Of a DNA stretch of 36,437 nt, positions 11,015-21,277 are shown piece by piece. Every line of letters begins with the position of its first letter. The stretch's first letter is position 1. Source of the stretch: Mesostigma viride (Eukaryota > Streptophyta > Mesostigmatophyceae > Mesostigmatales > Mesostigmataceae). The notes beneath the pieces were generated by a model, which was given only the letters and a program-made list of their open reading frames with translations, was not told the origin of the DNA and did no database searches. The position numbers and the translations under genes are program-made. The stretch is taken from positions 2,650,388-2,686,824 of the forward strand of contig RPFO01000253.1 of the NCBI GenBank assembly GCA_009746045.1. Direction: 5' to 3'.

Positions 11015-11258
11015 AAAACATATCCCTGACCAATCTATGTATACTACCACAATAATAGGAGCCACGAGCCACGAGGTAGCCATGGCTGACGGCGGAGCTC
11101 ATAACTTTCACGTTAATGGGGCACCAAATTCGGCCGTGAATATCACAATTAGTTAAGGGGACGGGACATGCCCGAATTTTTTGGCGCCAAAAAATTCGCG
11201 CCGGAAACGGACCAGAAATTCACTTGTGAGGCGAAATTCGGGTGAGGGCTGGGGTGCG

Positions 11259-14104
11259 ATGGCGGATCAGGGCGTGGATATGCAGCGTGAAATTGAGGTC
11301 ATGTTGGCCGTTTCAGCGTGGAAAATGTCGAACGGATATCGCGAAATCCCGTTGGAAAGTATTTGCAGTCGGGAAAGTCTTATTGCTCTCGGTTCAGCTG
11401 GCCGCAACCACGTACCCCCAACCGCCATCGATGATGCCAAGAACATTTTCAGGAACGCTGCTTATCGTTGGTTTTCCGCCATGGCGGGCTGGATAAATGA
11501 TGATGGAAGTGCCAAGCCCCTTCCGCGCGAGATTCTCACCGCTATCCGCCAACTTTTTCCCGATGAGCAGGGGATTCTACGTAGGTTTTATTCCGTCGGA
11601 GGACAGATAGAATTTTTTTCGTGCAGGATAGACTAGCCCGCAAACAGGAATTATGCCGAATCCCAGCATGCACTTGTAAAGCAGCGCAGCAGCAGCGGCG
11701 GATAGCGGAGACATCCGCTGCGTGGTTAGGCATCGATATAGAGGGAACAGCAACGCCGCAACGCAGGGGCAGGGGGCGCCCTCGCGGCTCGACGAAAGAG
11801 AAAGGGCCAGGTCGGCGGCGCACACAGTCGAATATGTAAAAAGAAAAGCAAGGCATCAATTACAAGCAGCCCAGCAACACCAGCAACTGGATCGACCCCT
11901 GGCAGCGAGGGTGGTGCGCTTTCAACTCCGTCAAGCACTGGGCGCAAACGGAAGGCACCGGAGAAATATGGTCCATCGCCCAAGAAGGTGGACGCGCGAG
12001 GCCATCACGCCAAGGTACACACCTCACATCAAACTGTGCCTGCCCCTACGCGTGGCCAGCCATTTGAGATGCCTCGTTTGCTGGTGGATGCCCACAATCT
12101 TGAGGCCATATTCTTGGTGCCATGGCATGCCCCTCATGCAAGCTGTGCACTGTCAAGATAGGAGAACCAGAGCTGCACGCGACTGCTGATCGTGGCAGCC
12201 CATCTTCTGTAGTGCTATGGTGCACTAATAGCAGCTGCACGGGGGTAGATGGCGGGCCATGGTGGTGTACCAAAGCCATCCTCTCCCCTAATTCTGACCT
12301 GAGGCCGGGTGTGGATCGCAACATGCTCAACAGCCTCATGGCAGTGGCTGGGGTGTTGTTTGGTATCAGCCAGCCCACGCTTGTGCGTCTAGCCACGCTC
12401 CTAGGGCTGAGGTGCAGCACGGGGCATTCCACGTGGCGCAAGGATGTCACAGCTGCCACGTCTATTGTCAAGGAGCACCTGCACGATCAGCTAATGGAGA
12501 ATAGGGAGACGGTGCGGGCATGGGAGCAGGAGCACAAGCTTGCGCTTTGGCGTAGATGGGGAGGGGAGGCAGGGCTACCGCGTGACGCTGGATGGGTCAT
12601 GGCCCAACCGGGGTTTTGCATCCCCCTTTGGCCAGCAGTCGGTAATTCACGATGGCACTGGGCTGTGCGTGGGGCACCATGTCTTTGGCAAGTGGTGTCA
12701 GGTTTGCGAGGTGGCTATAGCAAGGCAGGCAAGGAGCCCGGCCCCCATGTGTGCTATCTCAACCACACAGGCAGCAGTAGAAGCATGTAAGGGGATGAGG
12801 GGGCTGTCTTCTTGCTGCGTGACCTGGCATCCACGGTTGCGGGCATCAGCACGGAGCAGGTGGTGCACGGTGAGGGGGCAGCAGGGGAGGAGGGGGCAGC
12901 AGGGGAGGAGGGGGCAGGAGGGGAGAAGGAGGTGCTGCCAAAGCCAATGGCCCAACGCTTGTACGCTGCGGAGGTGGTTATAGCGATGGTGACACCACCT
13001 GGTTTGCACGGGTCAAAGAGGACAAGTTCCTCGCAGAGGCAGGCCTCATCCCCGATAAGAAGGAGGACATCAATCACTTGGGGGGGTGTTTGTACAATGC
13101 ACTGACCAAGCTCAAGAAGGAGCACCTGGGCAAGCTCAGGGGGGTGCTAGATGACCCCACTGTGAACTCCATGTGTTATTCCTTCCGCACGTGCATCCAT
13201 GCCAACGGGCACATGGGGGCAGTCCACCTCAAGGGGGCACTAGACAACGCACTGCTGCACTACTTTAACAAGCACGACGAGTGTGAGCAGTGGCCTAACT
13301 ATGTGCGGCAAGCGGATCCTAGCAAGCCGCATGTTGAGCAGCAGTGGTGTGGCTCTGTGGTGGGGGACACAACTCCCGGGTGGGGTGGGACCACGTGGCT
13401 GCCTGTCGCGGCGAGCACGCCGCAGGGGGTGACGGTGGATGTGCTGGGGCTGGTCAAGGCTGTCTGGGCCAAGTACACCACGATGGAGATTCTAGAGGCC
13501 TGCACCCACGATGCCATGCAGCAGCAACAGGAATGAGTTCCTGCACTCCCAGCAGATTAGGGCTGTCCCTGGTGGGAAGGGCGGGTTTGGGGCAGGGCTG
13601 TACCCAGGTGCATGCGCAGTGGGCATACTGCACGTGCAGCATGGTGAGGAGTGGTGGTTTGAGGATGCAGAGGAACTGGGTGTCACAGTGACCCCCGCTG
13701 TCGAGGCACAGATGGGGACCATCAAGGCCAAGAGGGGGTGGCAGCAGCAGCTCAAGGGGCAGCATGACTGGAAGCGGCGCAAGATGAAAAGGAAGTTAGA
13801 GAAGAAGAAAAGGCACTGGAAGGAGGGCAAGCAGGACCGCTGCACATACGCTAAGGGGGTGCACTATGAGGAAGGGGGGGCAGGGGATGAGGATGGGGAT
13901 GTCATGGATATTGATGCTAGACTGTGCATGTTCTGCGGTGGCCCCACGCATACAACCCACAACCCCTTCCTCATCTGTGGTGGCACCGATTGTGTGCAGG
14001 GGGCCCACATGCTGTGCACGGGTCTCACCCTCAAAACCGTGCCAAAGGGGGAGTGGTACTGCCAAGACTGCGAGCCTGGGGACGCCTATAGTGATGATGA
14101 ATGA
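11259..14104 (+). pseudogene. Kolobok/Mutator-like transposase with AT-hook and C-terminal PHD finger
   Basis: The likely start is the ATG at 11259 (MADQGVDMQREIEVM), because the open stretch before it has no ATG. The coding parts in order, crossing several frame changes, are as follows. An N-terminal helical domain is followed by an AT-hook (GRGRPRGSTKEK, near 11780-11810). A Ser/Pro-rich NLS region (GRKRKAPEKYGPSPKK, near 11940-11985) precedes a zinc-ribbon-like CPSC...WCTNSSC (12125-12240). The catalytic region contains VTLDGSWPNRGFAS (Asp at 12591-12593), SDGDTTW (Asp at 12985 and 12991), DINHLGGCLYNALTKL, and DNALLHYFNKHDEC (near 13237-13285). A Lys/Arg-rich linker leads to a PHD finger (13925-14085). 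The DGSW...RG and GDGD-type motifs match Mutator/Kolobok-type transposases. About six frame changes (near 11830, 12115, 12540, 12800, 12980 and 13535) mean this copy is dead unless some are introns or assembly errors. Confidence 0.7.
13925..14085 (+). other. PHD finger encoded at the end of the transposase
   Basis: The Cys/His order is C-x2-C, then C-x4-C, then H-x2-C, then W-Y-C-x2-C. Visible pieces are CMFCGG, ICGGTDC, GAHMLC and GEWYCQDC. This is the C4HC3 pattern with the usual aromatic residue before the last pair. PHD fingers typically read histone H3 tails, so the domain could steer insertion or recruit the element to chromatin; that role is inference. Confidence 0.8.
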
Positions 14105-14129
14105 GCTTTTGGCTAGTCTCTGGCGCTAT

Positions 14130-14590
14130 CTAGGAAATCCATCAACTAGAGCTGCGCTGGTCAGAATGACCTGAAAATTTGGGGCTGCATGTCCCCCCCT
14201 CTCTACACTATACTGTAGTATTTGGGAATATATGGTAGAGCATGATATAATAAGTCTATGATTTGATTTTTTATTATTAAAAAAGTACCTGTTTTGCGGG
14301 AAATCCATCAACTTGAGTAAACATTGTTATTTCTTGGTCCCAATTAGGCAGAATTTCTCAAAAGGGGGGGGACTATACGGGAATATATGATTTGGTCCCA
14401 ATATGCTTGCCCACTGCCCTAGGAAAAATGTTACTAAAATAGCATCTTTTTATATTTTTAGCACGTAATTTGCGTATGGTGGGCCGGGGGTAGTACCCCC
14501 CCCAAGTGGTTGGAATTTTTTTTTTCATATTTATGGTCCCCAATCATCATTGGATTTTTAGCACATGCACAGGTATGGTTTCCAGAAAAG
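14130..14590. repeat. Subterminal repeat of the Kolobok-like element, related to 17175-17625
   Basis: Two tandem diverged units each begin near GGGAAATCCATCAACT and run into a poly-G or poly-C stretch. They are followed by TTTTTAGCACG, a GTAGTACCCCC block and ATTTATGGT-type sequence. The region 17175-17625 has the same order of landmarks (GGAAAATCAATAACTTGAG, TGCGGGAAAATTAATAACT, GTAGTACCCCC, CATATTTATGG), clearly homologous but diverged. No ORF is present. Confidence 0.65.
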
Positions 14591-14676
14591 TGCCCTTTAG
14601 GCATGTCCCCTCCCCTTAATCGCTTCATCTTTCTAAGACGCATATATTTTCCCAAAGCTATTACGCAGTATGTATT

Positions 14677-15757
14677 ATGATGAGCAAACGCTCCTCCACG
14701 CAACGCAACCTGGCGGCTGCGCTCAGCCCTGAAAATTCGCCTGCAGCCCCGACTGCAGCTTCGCCCTCGATCAGGCCCGGAAGGCAGCGGTGCCACTAGT
14801 CAAGCACTGGTGGTTGCCCAGCCCCCCGGCCTCCGGGCTTGCCTCGCCATCTGCATAGCCCAAGCCCAAAAGCAGCCGCCCTGAGGAATCGCCCCCTGCC
14901 GAGCCGAGCTGGAAGAAGTCGACTTGGAAGTCACCTCGATCAGCCACATGGTGGACAAGCTGTCAAGCTGATCCCAGCCGCTTTTTGCATGCCCTGTTCT
15001 ACGGGCCGCGCACTTCGCTTCTTGCCCTGACAGTGCCAGCACCTTTACGTCCAGGGTCGCCTCATTCCGCCTGGCCGCGTGGTCGGTGCTTACACGCCGC
15101 ATCTGCCCAGCCTCCCTCGCCCCCGCCTTAATTCAGCTCATCGCCCTCTGCTCCCTCCTCGGGTCTGTCGCCGAGATCTGGGCCCCCACTCTCATCTCCG
15201 AAATCCGCTCGATCCATATCATATCAACCAGGCCCTCGTGCAGGCTGCACGTGACACCCCTCGCCGCAGATGTGGCGGCCATGGGCGGCACGCTGGCTGC
15301 CGAGCTTCCCCTCCTCTCCTCCACCACCACCGCCACCTCCAAGCTCCTTGCCTCCACCGCCACAACCACCGACGCCCTCACTGCCCAGCTCCTCGCCATC
15401 GACAAGCGCCTCCAGGACGATGCCATCGCCATCGAATGCCTGCAAAAACACCGCAGGCATCACTGCCCAGCTAGGCGGTGAAGGACCGATCGCCGCCCGC
15501 GGCCAGCCGGCCCCTGCTGGCCCTGCCGGCGATGCACCTCCCACCCGGCCAGACCTGGGCGGCCGGCCATGCTGCATGATGCATGAACCACACCACCACC
15601 ACCACCACCTCCGCCATCGCCCGCCGCCCAGCTCAAGCAGCAGACGCTCGACCTCCGCGAGGAAGCCGAGCTCGATAAGCGCAGCCTTAACGTCATCGTC
15701 AAGCACTTCGACAAGCTGCAGAGGAAGAGACCTCCGAGACCCTTGCCATGGCGTTTA
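14677..15757 (+). pseudogene. Second LINE family: ORF1, 5' part
   Basis: The start is ATG-ATG at 14677/14680 (MMSKRSSTQRNLAAALS). The frame then shifts several times through AELEEVDLEVTSISHMVDKL (near 14910-14970), a Thr/Ala/Leu heptad region (AAELPLLSSTTTATSKLL... near 15297-15350), and LREEAELDKRSLNVIVKHFD (about 15651-15713). KRSLNVIVKHF is the expected first strand of the ORF1 RRM. AAEEETSETLAMAF follows, and the gene is cut there by the insertion that begins at 15758. The second half is at 17688-18115. It is only distantly similar to the ORF1 at 922, so this is a different LINE family. Confidence 0.65.
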
Positions 15758-17687
15758 GGGGACTCGGCGCGGCGAATATTTTCCGCGCCGAAAAAATTCC
15801 GCGGTACCCTCCGTACCGTGAAAAGTGGGTGCACGGTGCGCGCACCCCTTGCGGAAGTGGCCATGGCGACTGCTTTAAGACGAAACGTGACAAATCTGGC
15901 TCGCGGAAAGCAGAAAAAATGCTCGATTGTTGGAGAAAATTAGTTACTGATTCTAATTTATGGTGGGATAGTTGCGATCTATAATGTCGCGGGCTCTTTT
16001 TCTTTACCATCGGCAGGGGGGCTCCGGCCTGAATTTCTGTCGGGATGAATTAAGTATAATTGATGCCTGCAGGTGTGATTGTCGATTGTTGCCAGTTTTG
16101 ATGGTCCTATAATGGAAGCTAGTTTGATGATGTTTCTAAAGCCGTAAAAATTCCCGCTGCTATCTTTACCTTTCCCGTCATTTTGCGGTAAGATAACATT
16201 AGGCCTGCGCGATGCGCGCCCGACCTCTCCATGAAAGGGTGGCCTTTCATGTGCGCCTGGGCACGAATAGATGCCCGTTATGGTACGTTCTTGTATTAAA
16301 CGTCCTAAGATAGCGCTTTCCTGCTTTCTTATAGCTCGTGGAGCGTAAGCTTTTTGCCTTCTTTCCGGCCAGATGCAGCCATGAAGTTGCGGGTCCTGGC
16401 GCTGCATCGCTGGATTCCTGGATGTTTTTTAGCAAGTTCGTCTGTGACGTGGCTGGCTTGCTGCAGCGCGTGGCCCACAACCTGTCGGGAAGGTGTAATG
16501 CTTTTATTTCCATGCTTCTCTGAAATTTCTTTTGCTTTATAGACAGTTGTGTTCGAGGAAATTCACGCGGTCTTCCTAAGCAGCGGCATCATTTTCCCCA
16601 GACACTGACGAGCTGGCACCTGTCTCCTAAAGAAAGTGGCTCGTGCTTGTTAGAAAGGAGGCAGTGTGCATTTTGCGGGACACAATGCTTTGGTGGCACA
16701 TGCGTCAGGTAGGTTGTTCCAATGGTCTCTTCACCTTTCCCACTGAGTAAATGATAGCCTTTGTCATGCTAACCAGAGCAGCTAGCCACAGGTTGGCTGG
16801 ATAAAAAGTCAGCTTATTTTCTCTTTATATACTGCGTGTGTGGTCCTCCACATGTCCGGCTTGTTGGGCATTTTGGAAGAGGGTTTTTAATGTGTTGTTG
16901 GGTGGAACAACTTGGTTGTTGGCACAAAATCACACATTATTAGCCTGAGATAGGCATGACATATGCTGCTCAGGCGTGTCGTCCTACCAGCCTTGTTGTT
17001 AAGGGTAGACTCACAAGGCTGGCTGTGACGATGGAGGGGTGGGGCGTATGACGCTCCGGACATCCTCCTCACACTCCGTGATCAAAGTGGGCATGTTTTT
17101 GGGTGTCTAGGGTAGCAAAACAGATGTCATTTTGGCTCAGCACTAGCTCAATTCTCTTTTAGCGTCTACCCAGGTGGCATCACAGGAAAATCAATAACTT
17201 GAGCTACGCTTGTCAGAATGAGCTCAAACTTTGGGGTTGTGTTTCCCCCCACTCAGTGGAATTTAAAATGTATGGATGACCCAATCTGATGTGTTAATGA
17301 TTTGATTTATTTTTTTTGGCTCAAAAAAGTACCCATTTTGCGGGAAAATTAATAACTCAAACAAATGTGACCATTTTGGCCATGTAAATAGCCCAGCTTT
17401 TAAAAAAGTGGGGAACTTTGCAGAAATGTATGGGCAGGTCATTTGGATAAGTGGTTTGTCTTGGGCAAAATATCTCATAAATAGCGTCTTTTTCTATTTT
17501 TAGCTCGCCACCGGTGCGTGGTTGGGCGTAGTACCCCCAACAAGTGGTGGCATGAATGTCCAAACATCATATTTATGGTACTCAATCATCACTAGATGGT
17601 TCCCGAGTGCATTGGAACTGAAATTCATTAAAGTCAGTTTTTCAGGCTTTTGGACGTGCGAGTCCCGAGAACAAAATCCTTGTCCCC
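15758..17687. mobile_element. Deleted relative of the Kolobok-like element, inserted in LINE ORF1
   Basis: The left edge (GGGGACTCGGCG at 15758, followed by an AATATTTTCCGCGCC-type palindrome) mirrors the left end of the element at 11157 (GGGGACGGGAC, AATTTTTTGGCGCC). The right edge is placed at GTCCCC (17682-17687), just before LINE ORF1 resumes. The 3' part (17175-17625) is homologous to the subterminal region of the Kolobok-like element. No transposase motif is left inside; a 9-bp-arm hairpin (CATGAAAGG / CCTTTCATG, near 16230-16251) is the only other structure seen. The target duplication cannot be resolved (TTTA before, ATCA after). The exact ends are uncertain. Confidence 0.5.
17175..17625. 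repeat. Diverged copy of the Kolobok-like subterminal repeat
   Basis: Two units begin at CAGGAAAATCAATAACTTG and GCGGGAAAATTAATAACTC and lead to TTTTTAGCTCGCCACC, GTAGTACCCCC and CATATTTATGGT. Both order and spacing match 14130-14590. This is what ties the insertion at 15758-17687 to the element at 11157-14615. Confidence 0.65.
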
Positions 17688-18115
17688 ATCATGGCTCTCA
17701 CCATGGTAAGGGCAAGCCGCGGGGGGTGACCCGCCTTCCCAGCTCGCGGGGTAAGGCTGGCCCCTCCCCATTGCTCCTCACCTTTGACACCATGGCGGAT
17801 AAGATGGAGTTCCTCAAGCATCGCAAGCGGCTTGGGGGGATCTCCTACACGCTGGACCACCACTTGACCTTGACGCAGCAACAACGGAGACCGAGCTATG
17901 GCCTTCAGCCATTGGCCGACCTACCTCCAGCTCCGACAGACGCGGGCACTGAGGGAAGAAGCCGGTCTACTGCTGGAGGGGTCATCGGACATCTACGTCG
18001 CCCACGGAGCGGCCTACGGAGCGAACATCTACGTCGCCCACAAGCCCCGGCTGCATTGCAGGCGACCCCTGCCGCCCCAGCTACCCCAGCCACCCCAGCC
18101 TTGGGCATTATATAG
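17688..18115 (+). pseudogene. Second LINE family: ORF1, 3' part
   Basis: One open frame reads GKPRGVTRLPSSRGKAGP, then SPLLLTFDTMADKMEFLKHR, then KRLGGISYTLDHHLTLTQQQ, and ends in an Ala/Pro-rich tail at a TAG near 18115. The MADKMEFLKHRKRL and LDHHLTLTQQQ segments are the typical end of the LINE ORF1 RRM and start of its C-terminal domain (compare SIDEDYTPAQ in the ORF1 at 922). It continues the ORF1 that was cut at 15757. The foldback array begins about 65 bases downstream, so ORF2 of this LINE is not visible. Confidence 0.65.
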
Positions 18116-18179
18116 CCGTAGTGTAGACTAGAAAAGCTTAGCGACGTGGCCATGTATGCCTAAGTGATGGGCCCCCACA

Positions 18180-18670
18180 AGTTAGGTTAACCTTTTGCCG
18201 CCTGAGGCAAATCGGTCCGTCACACTATTTTGCCCGGAATAACCACTTCCGAGCACCCAAGTTAATTCGGCCGAATTAACTTGGGTGCTCGGAAGTGGTT
18301 ATTCCGGGCAAAATAGTGTGACGGACCGATTTGCCTCAGGCGGCAAAAGGTTCCGGCACTATTTAACCTAACTAAAACCTGGCCTCGTGGAGGGGGACGA
18401 AGAGCCCGAGACATCCGCCTAGGCCGCTGAGCACGCACCACTAAATGCGCCGGAGCTGCCTCAGTGAGGATTTGAACCCCTGACCTCCAAGGTGCACAGG
18501 TTTTAGTTAGGTTAAATAGAGCCGGAACCTTTTGCCGCCTGAGGCAAATCGGTCCGTCACACTATTTTGCCCGGAATAACCACTTCCGAGCACCCAAGTT
18601 AATTCGGCCGAATTAACTTGGGTGCTCGGAAGTGGTTATTCCGGGCAAAATGGTGTGACGGACCGATTTG
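18180..18670. mobile_element. Foldback array, family 2, left portion
   Basis: A perfect spacer-less palindrome with 81-bp arms occupies 18190-18351 (centre CGG|CCG at 18270/18271). A tRNA-like module follows at about 18363-18516 (B-box-like GGATTTGAACC on the plus strand, so the tRNA-like sense is minus). A second palindrome starts at 18516 and is interrupted at 18670 by the 11.19-kb transposon; its remainder is at 29863 onward. Modules are bounded by AACCTAACTAAAACC and its inverse. Confidence 0.85.
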
Positions 18671-18699
18671 GGGCTGGTTTTTTTTAGTATGTTAAAATC
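18671..18699 (+). repeat. Left terminal inverted repeat of the 11.19-kb element
   Basis: It is identical over 29 bases to the reverse complement of 29831-29859, including the same run of eight T. The outer flank ends in TTG (18668-18670). Confidence 0.9.
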
Positions 18700-18799
18700 T
18701 GAACCGTTTATTAAAAATTTATCAAGATGCGACATTTCCCATGCTTTTGGCCACCTAAACCACCTGCCACATGCCCTGGAACTGTGCCCTAGTGATGCT

Positions 18800-19040
18800 C
18801 TAATATGCCCCATGCCCCATGGCTCATGCCCCATCATGCCCCATGCCCCATGCCCTTCTACTGCATGTTCGATGCTCCATGCCACACATGCCACGAACCG
18901 CAAGCCAACTGTCAAACATCGTTGCTCCCATTCCCCCATACCCCATGCCCCATGCCCCATGCCCCATGTGCCCAAAACCAAGCCCCCCATGCCCGGCCAT
19001 ATGGCCTAATTGCTCCATGCTCCATGCCCCATGCACCAAT
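18800..19040 (+). repeat. Left subterminal 7-bp minisatellite (CCCCATG)n
   Basis: Imperfect arrays of CCCCATG (variants CTCATG, CCCATA, CTCCATG) occur at about 18808-18860, 18935-18970 and 19012-19035. They lie 130-370 bp inside the left terminus. The right end of the element has a different 7-bp array. The rest of 19045-19450 has no gene that I can support. Confidence 0.7.
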
Positions 19041-19450
19041 TAAGTGCCCTGGCACATCCCATGCCATATTACAATGCGCGTGATTTTCATCAATGATGTG
19101 TGTGTGTGCTTCTTGCGCCTACTTGCCTGTGTTATGACCATGCCAATGCAGTTTGAAGTCACAACAACTACTGATCAAGGAGCTGCAGTCCAAGTATATT
19201 GCATGAGGGACCCAGCACAAGAACCTTTATGATGTCAAGTGCAGCTGGGCACTGTCAAGACGAAATGGCAGCCAGCTTACATGCTGACTCTCTTGGCCAT
19301 CACATTTTTCGCAAGCCCAATACCTTGTCATCCTGCTATGTCCAAGGTAGCCACTAAAAGCCAGCCACATTGGCAAGAAAGTTGTCTCCACCGATAGGTC
19401 ACTACACCTTGGTCACTGGTCAGCCACTAACAAAAGGATGGCAGCACCTA

Positions 19451-21277
19451 CTATTGCATGTGACACCCGCTAGGTTGCCCATAGATGCTGCCGTTGAACT
19501 GGTACGGCAACCCGCGCCCCGCGCTGGCATTGCCATGGTACGCCGACAGTGGCAGAGCGCCATGGGACTCAGTACGGCTGTTAGGTACTAGGAGGCATGC
19601 AAAGCGATCCATCGTGTCTGCCAGCCGGTGCATGGCTAGCTGTACACCATGGTCAGCTGCCATGCCTGAATGGTTGAGAACACCGCGGTCGCTCATGCTT
19701 CTGACTGCTGATGTATCGCCCATGCCGATGCCCAGCAACCCATAGTTTCGCTGCAACTGCGGCTGAACAGGCTGCAACATCTGCTGCAGGAACTGCTGCT
19801 GCTGCTCCCGCGGCTGCTGCTCCACTAGATGCCACATCTGGTGCAAAAACTGCAACCTCGTTTGCGGCTGCAGCTGCGGTTGTGGCTGCTGTGGCGGAGG
19901 CGGTGGCGGCGGGGATGGCACCGGCTGCAAGTGCGGCTGCGACTCCAACATGTCCAACAGCTGCTGCAGGATCGGCTGACTTGTTTGCGATGGCTGTGGT
20001 GATGGTGGTGGCGGCAGAGGCTGCTGCCGTTGCAGCAGTGGCCACGGCAGTGACGGCAGCGACTGCGGCTGCTGCGACGGCAGCGACTGCGGCTGGTGCG
20101 ACGGCAGCGACTGCGGCTGCTGCGACGGCAGCGACTGCGGCTGCTGCCACGACAGCGACTGCGGCTGCTGCGACTCCTCCCCGCGCTTACGTAGCTGCGC
20201 CACCTCTTCCTCCAACTTGCGCCGCTCTTGCTCCAACTTGCGCCGCTCTTCCTCCATCTTGCGCCGCTCTTCCTCCATCTTGCGCCGCTCTCCAGCTGCA
20301 TTTTCCAGCTCCTTAGTGTACTGCTGCAGCTTGTTGTCAGATGCGCGCTGCACGCTTTGCCTGGTCGCCAGTCGCTGTGCTTCCTGGTGTGCAAGCATGG
20401 TTTCATCGTCGGTGTCTGTAATCATCATGTCCGCACCATGACCAATCCAATCCTCATCGTCATCCACAGACACCACAGCCACCCTGCCTTTAGCTGCCCT
20501 GGATACGCCCTTAGCTTGGCAATTGGATGTTGGTGGAATGTTTTCCTTGTCAGCAGAAGGTGCCACCTTCCTCTTTTGTCTTGTTGCCGTGCTTGCCGCT
20601 GCCTTTGGCGCGGGTGCAGCTTTGGACCCGGCTCCCTTGGATCCCGCTGCCGTGGTTGCCGCTGCCTTGGGCGCGGGTGCATCTTTGGACCCGGCTCCCT
20701 TGGATCCCGCTGCCGTGGTTGCCGCTGCCTTGGGCGCGGCTCCAGCCCTGGTCCGGGTCGCTGCCGTAGGCTCTGCCGTGGGCGCACTCGGTTCGATGAC
20801 CTTGGTTCGCTGGCTCTCTGTTTCTGTGGCCGGCATGGCCGTGATCGCTGGAGTTGGTTGGCCAGGGGTAATGGAGCTCACCGCATGGGCCAAAGCCGCT
20901 GTTGCGGTGAGATTGTGCAGTGCGTTGTGGCACTGCTGGACCGACAAGACTTGGAGCCCACCGGTAACCTTCATGACTGATTTGCTCCCGCGCCTCACGA
21001 ATGGTGTGCATGGAGGCTCATCAGTGGCGGTGCAGCGCAGGTAATAGAACTCATGCCAAAGTCGCAGCGTATTCTCGTCACAATGCTGACGCACCCGACT
21101 GCATGATCGATTGTCGGGCCCGACCCTGCAGTTTGTAGGTGCCAGCACGAAACCGGCATTTGGGTGCACAATAACCACGCAGCACGCTTGGTCTGACACG
21201 TAGCTGTGTGGGGCGACCACGTCACCCACACTGACTTGACAAAATTGTCCAGCAGCATTTGTCCAGGAGACCGTTCC
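19451..21277 (-). CDS. Leftward gene of the 11.19-kb element, last exon: coiled-coil Gln/Pro-rich protein
   Basis: This is a long uninterrupted minus-strand exon of 608 codons before the stop, beginning at GGA (21277) after an AG acceptor with the upstream sequence TTGTGCAG. The first 110 residues are Cys-containing and globular-looking (GTVSWTNAAGQFCQVSVGDV, then WHEFYYLRCTATDEPPC). Next come Ala/Lys repeats (KAAATTAAGSKGAGSK, twice and a part), a basic patch RQKRKV, and an acidic stretch DDDEDW. A coiled coil follows, built of four 7-residue units near RRKMEEE. The rest is five QPQSLPS-type repeats and a Gln/Pro-rich tail. I do not recognise the family. Basic and acidic patches plus a coiled coil suggest a nuclear, self-associating accessory protein, perhaps a DNA-binding partner of the transposase; this is inference from context. 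Upstream ATG-initiated reading into the intron is unlikely to be used. Confidence 0.65.
   Translation of the reverse strand, partial: GTVSWTNAAGQFCQVSVGDVVAPHSYVSDQACCVVIVHPNAGFVLAPTNCRVGPDNRSCSRVRQHCDENTLRLWHEFYYLRCTATDEPPCTPFVRRGSKSVMKVTGGLQVLSVQQCHNALHNLTATAALAHAVSSITPGQPTPAITAMPATETESQRTKVIEPSAPTAEPTAATRTRAGAAPKAAATTAAGSKGAGSKDAPAPKAAATTAAGSKGAGSKAAPAPKAAASTATRQKRKVAPSADKENIPPTSNCQAKGVSRAAKGRVAVVSVDDDEDWIGHGADMMITDTDDETMLAHQEAQRLATRQSVQRASDNKLQQYTKELENAAGERRKMEEERRKMEEERRKLEQERRKLEEEVAQLRKRGEESQQPQSLSWQQPQSLPSQQPQSLPSHQPQSLPSQQPQSLPSLPWPLLQRQQPLPPPPSPQPSQTSQPILQQLLDMLESQPHLQPVPSPPPPPPPQQPQPQLQPQTRLQFLHQMWHLVEQQPREQQQQFLQQMLQPVQPQLQRNYGLLGIGMGDTSAVRSMSDRGVLNHSGMAADHGVQLAMHRLADTMDRFACLLVPNSRTESHGALPLSAYHGNASAGRGLPYQFNGSIYGQPSGCHMQ

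Larger units (their letters stand above)
11157..14615 (+). mobile_element. Kolobok-like DNA transposon with TTAA target
   Basis: Terminal inverted repeats are TTAAGGGGACGGGACATGCC (11153-11172) and its inverse at 14600-14619, with one mismatch in 20. TTAA at both outer edges (11153-11156 and 14616-14619) fits a 4-bp target duplication. Just inside the left end lies a 26-bp palindrome centred on GGCGCC (about 11172-11197). The interior holds one rightward transposase gene (11259-14104) and a 3' subterminal region (14130-14590) made of two diverged repeat units. TTAA duplication together with a Mutator-related catalytic signature is the combination known for the Kolobok superfamily. Assignment to Kolobok is inference; piggyBac also uses TTAA, but its transposase looks different. 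Confidence 0.75.

Noticed and set aside
11581-11626. 46-nt intron (GTAGGT...TTTTTTTCGTGCAG) in the Kolobok-like gene
   Set aside because: The splice signals look good, but the resulting phase runs into a TAG at once, so it does not join the neighbouring coding frames as written.
18480-18510. tRNA genes in the foldback modules
   Set aside because: The T-arm and a weak anticodon-side match are present, but the D-arm is replaced by the AACCTAACTAA border and there is no closed acceptor stem.
19711-20980. Long plus-strand frames rich in Ala, Thr, Val and Leu opposite the 608-codon exon
   Set aside because: They are shadows of the repeats on the minus strand. The minus frame has a phase-matched splice acceptor and sensible domain order.
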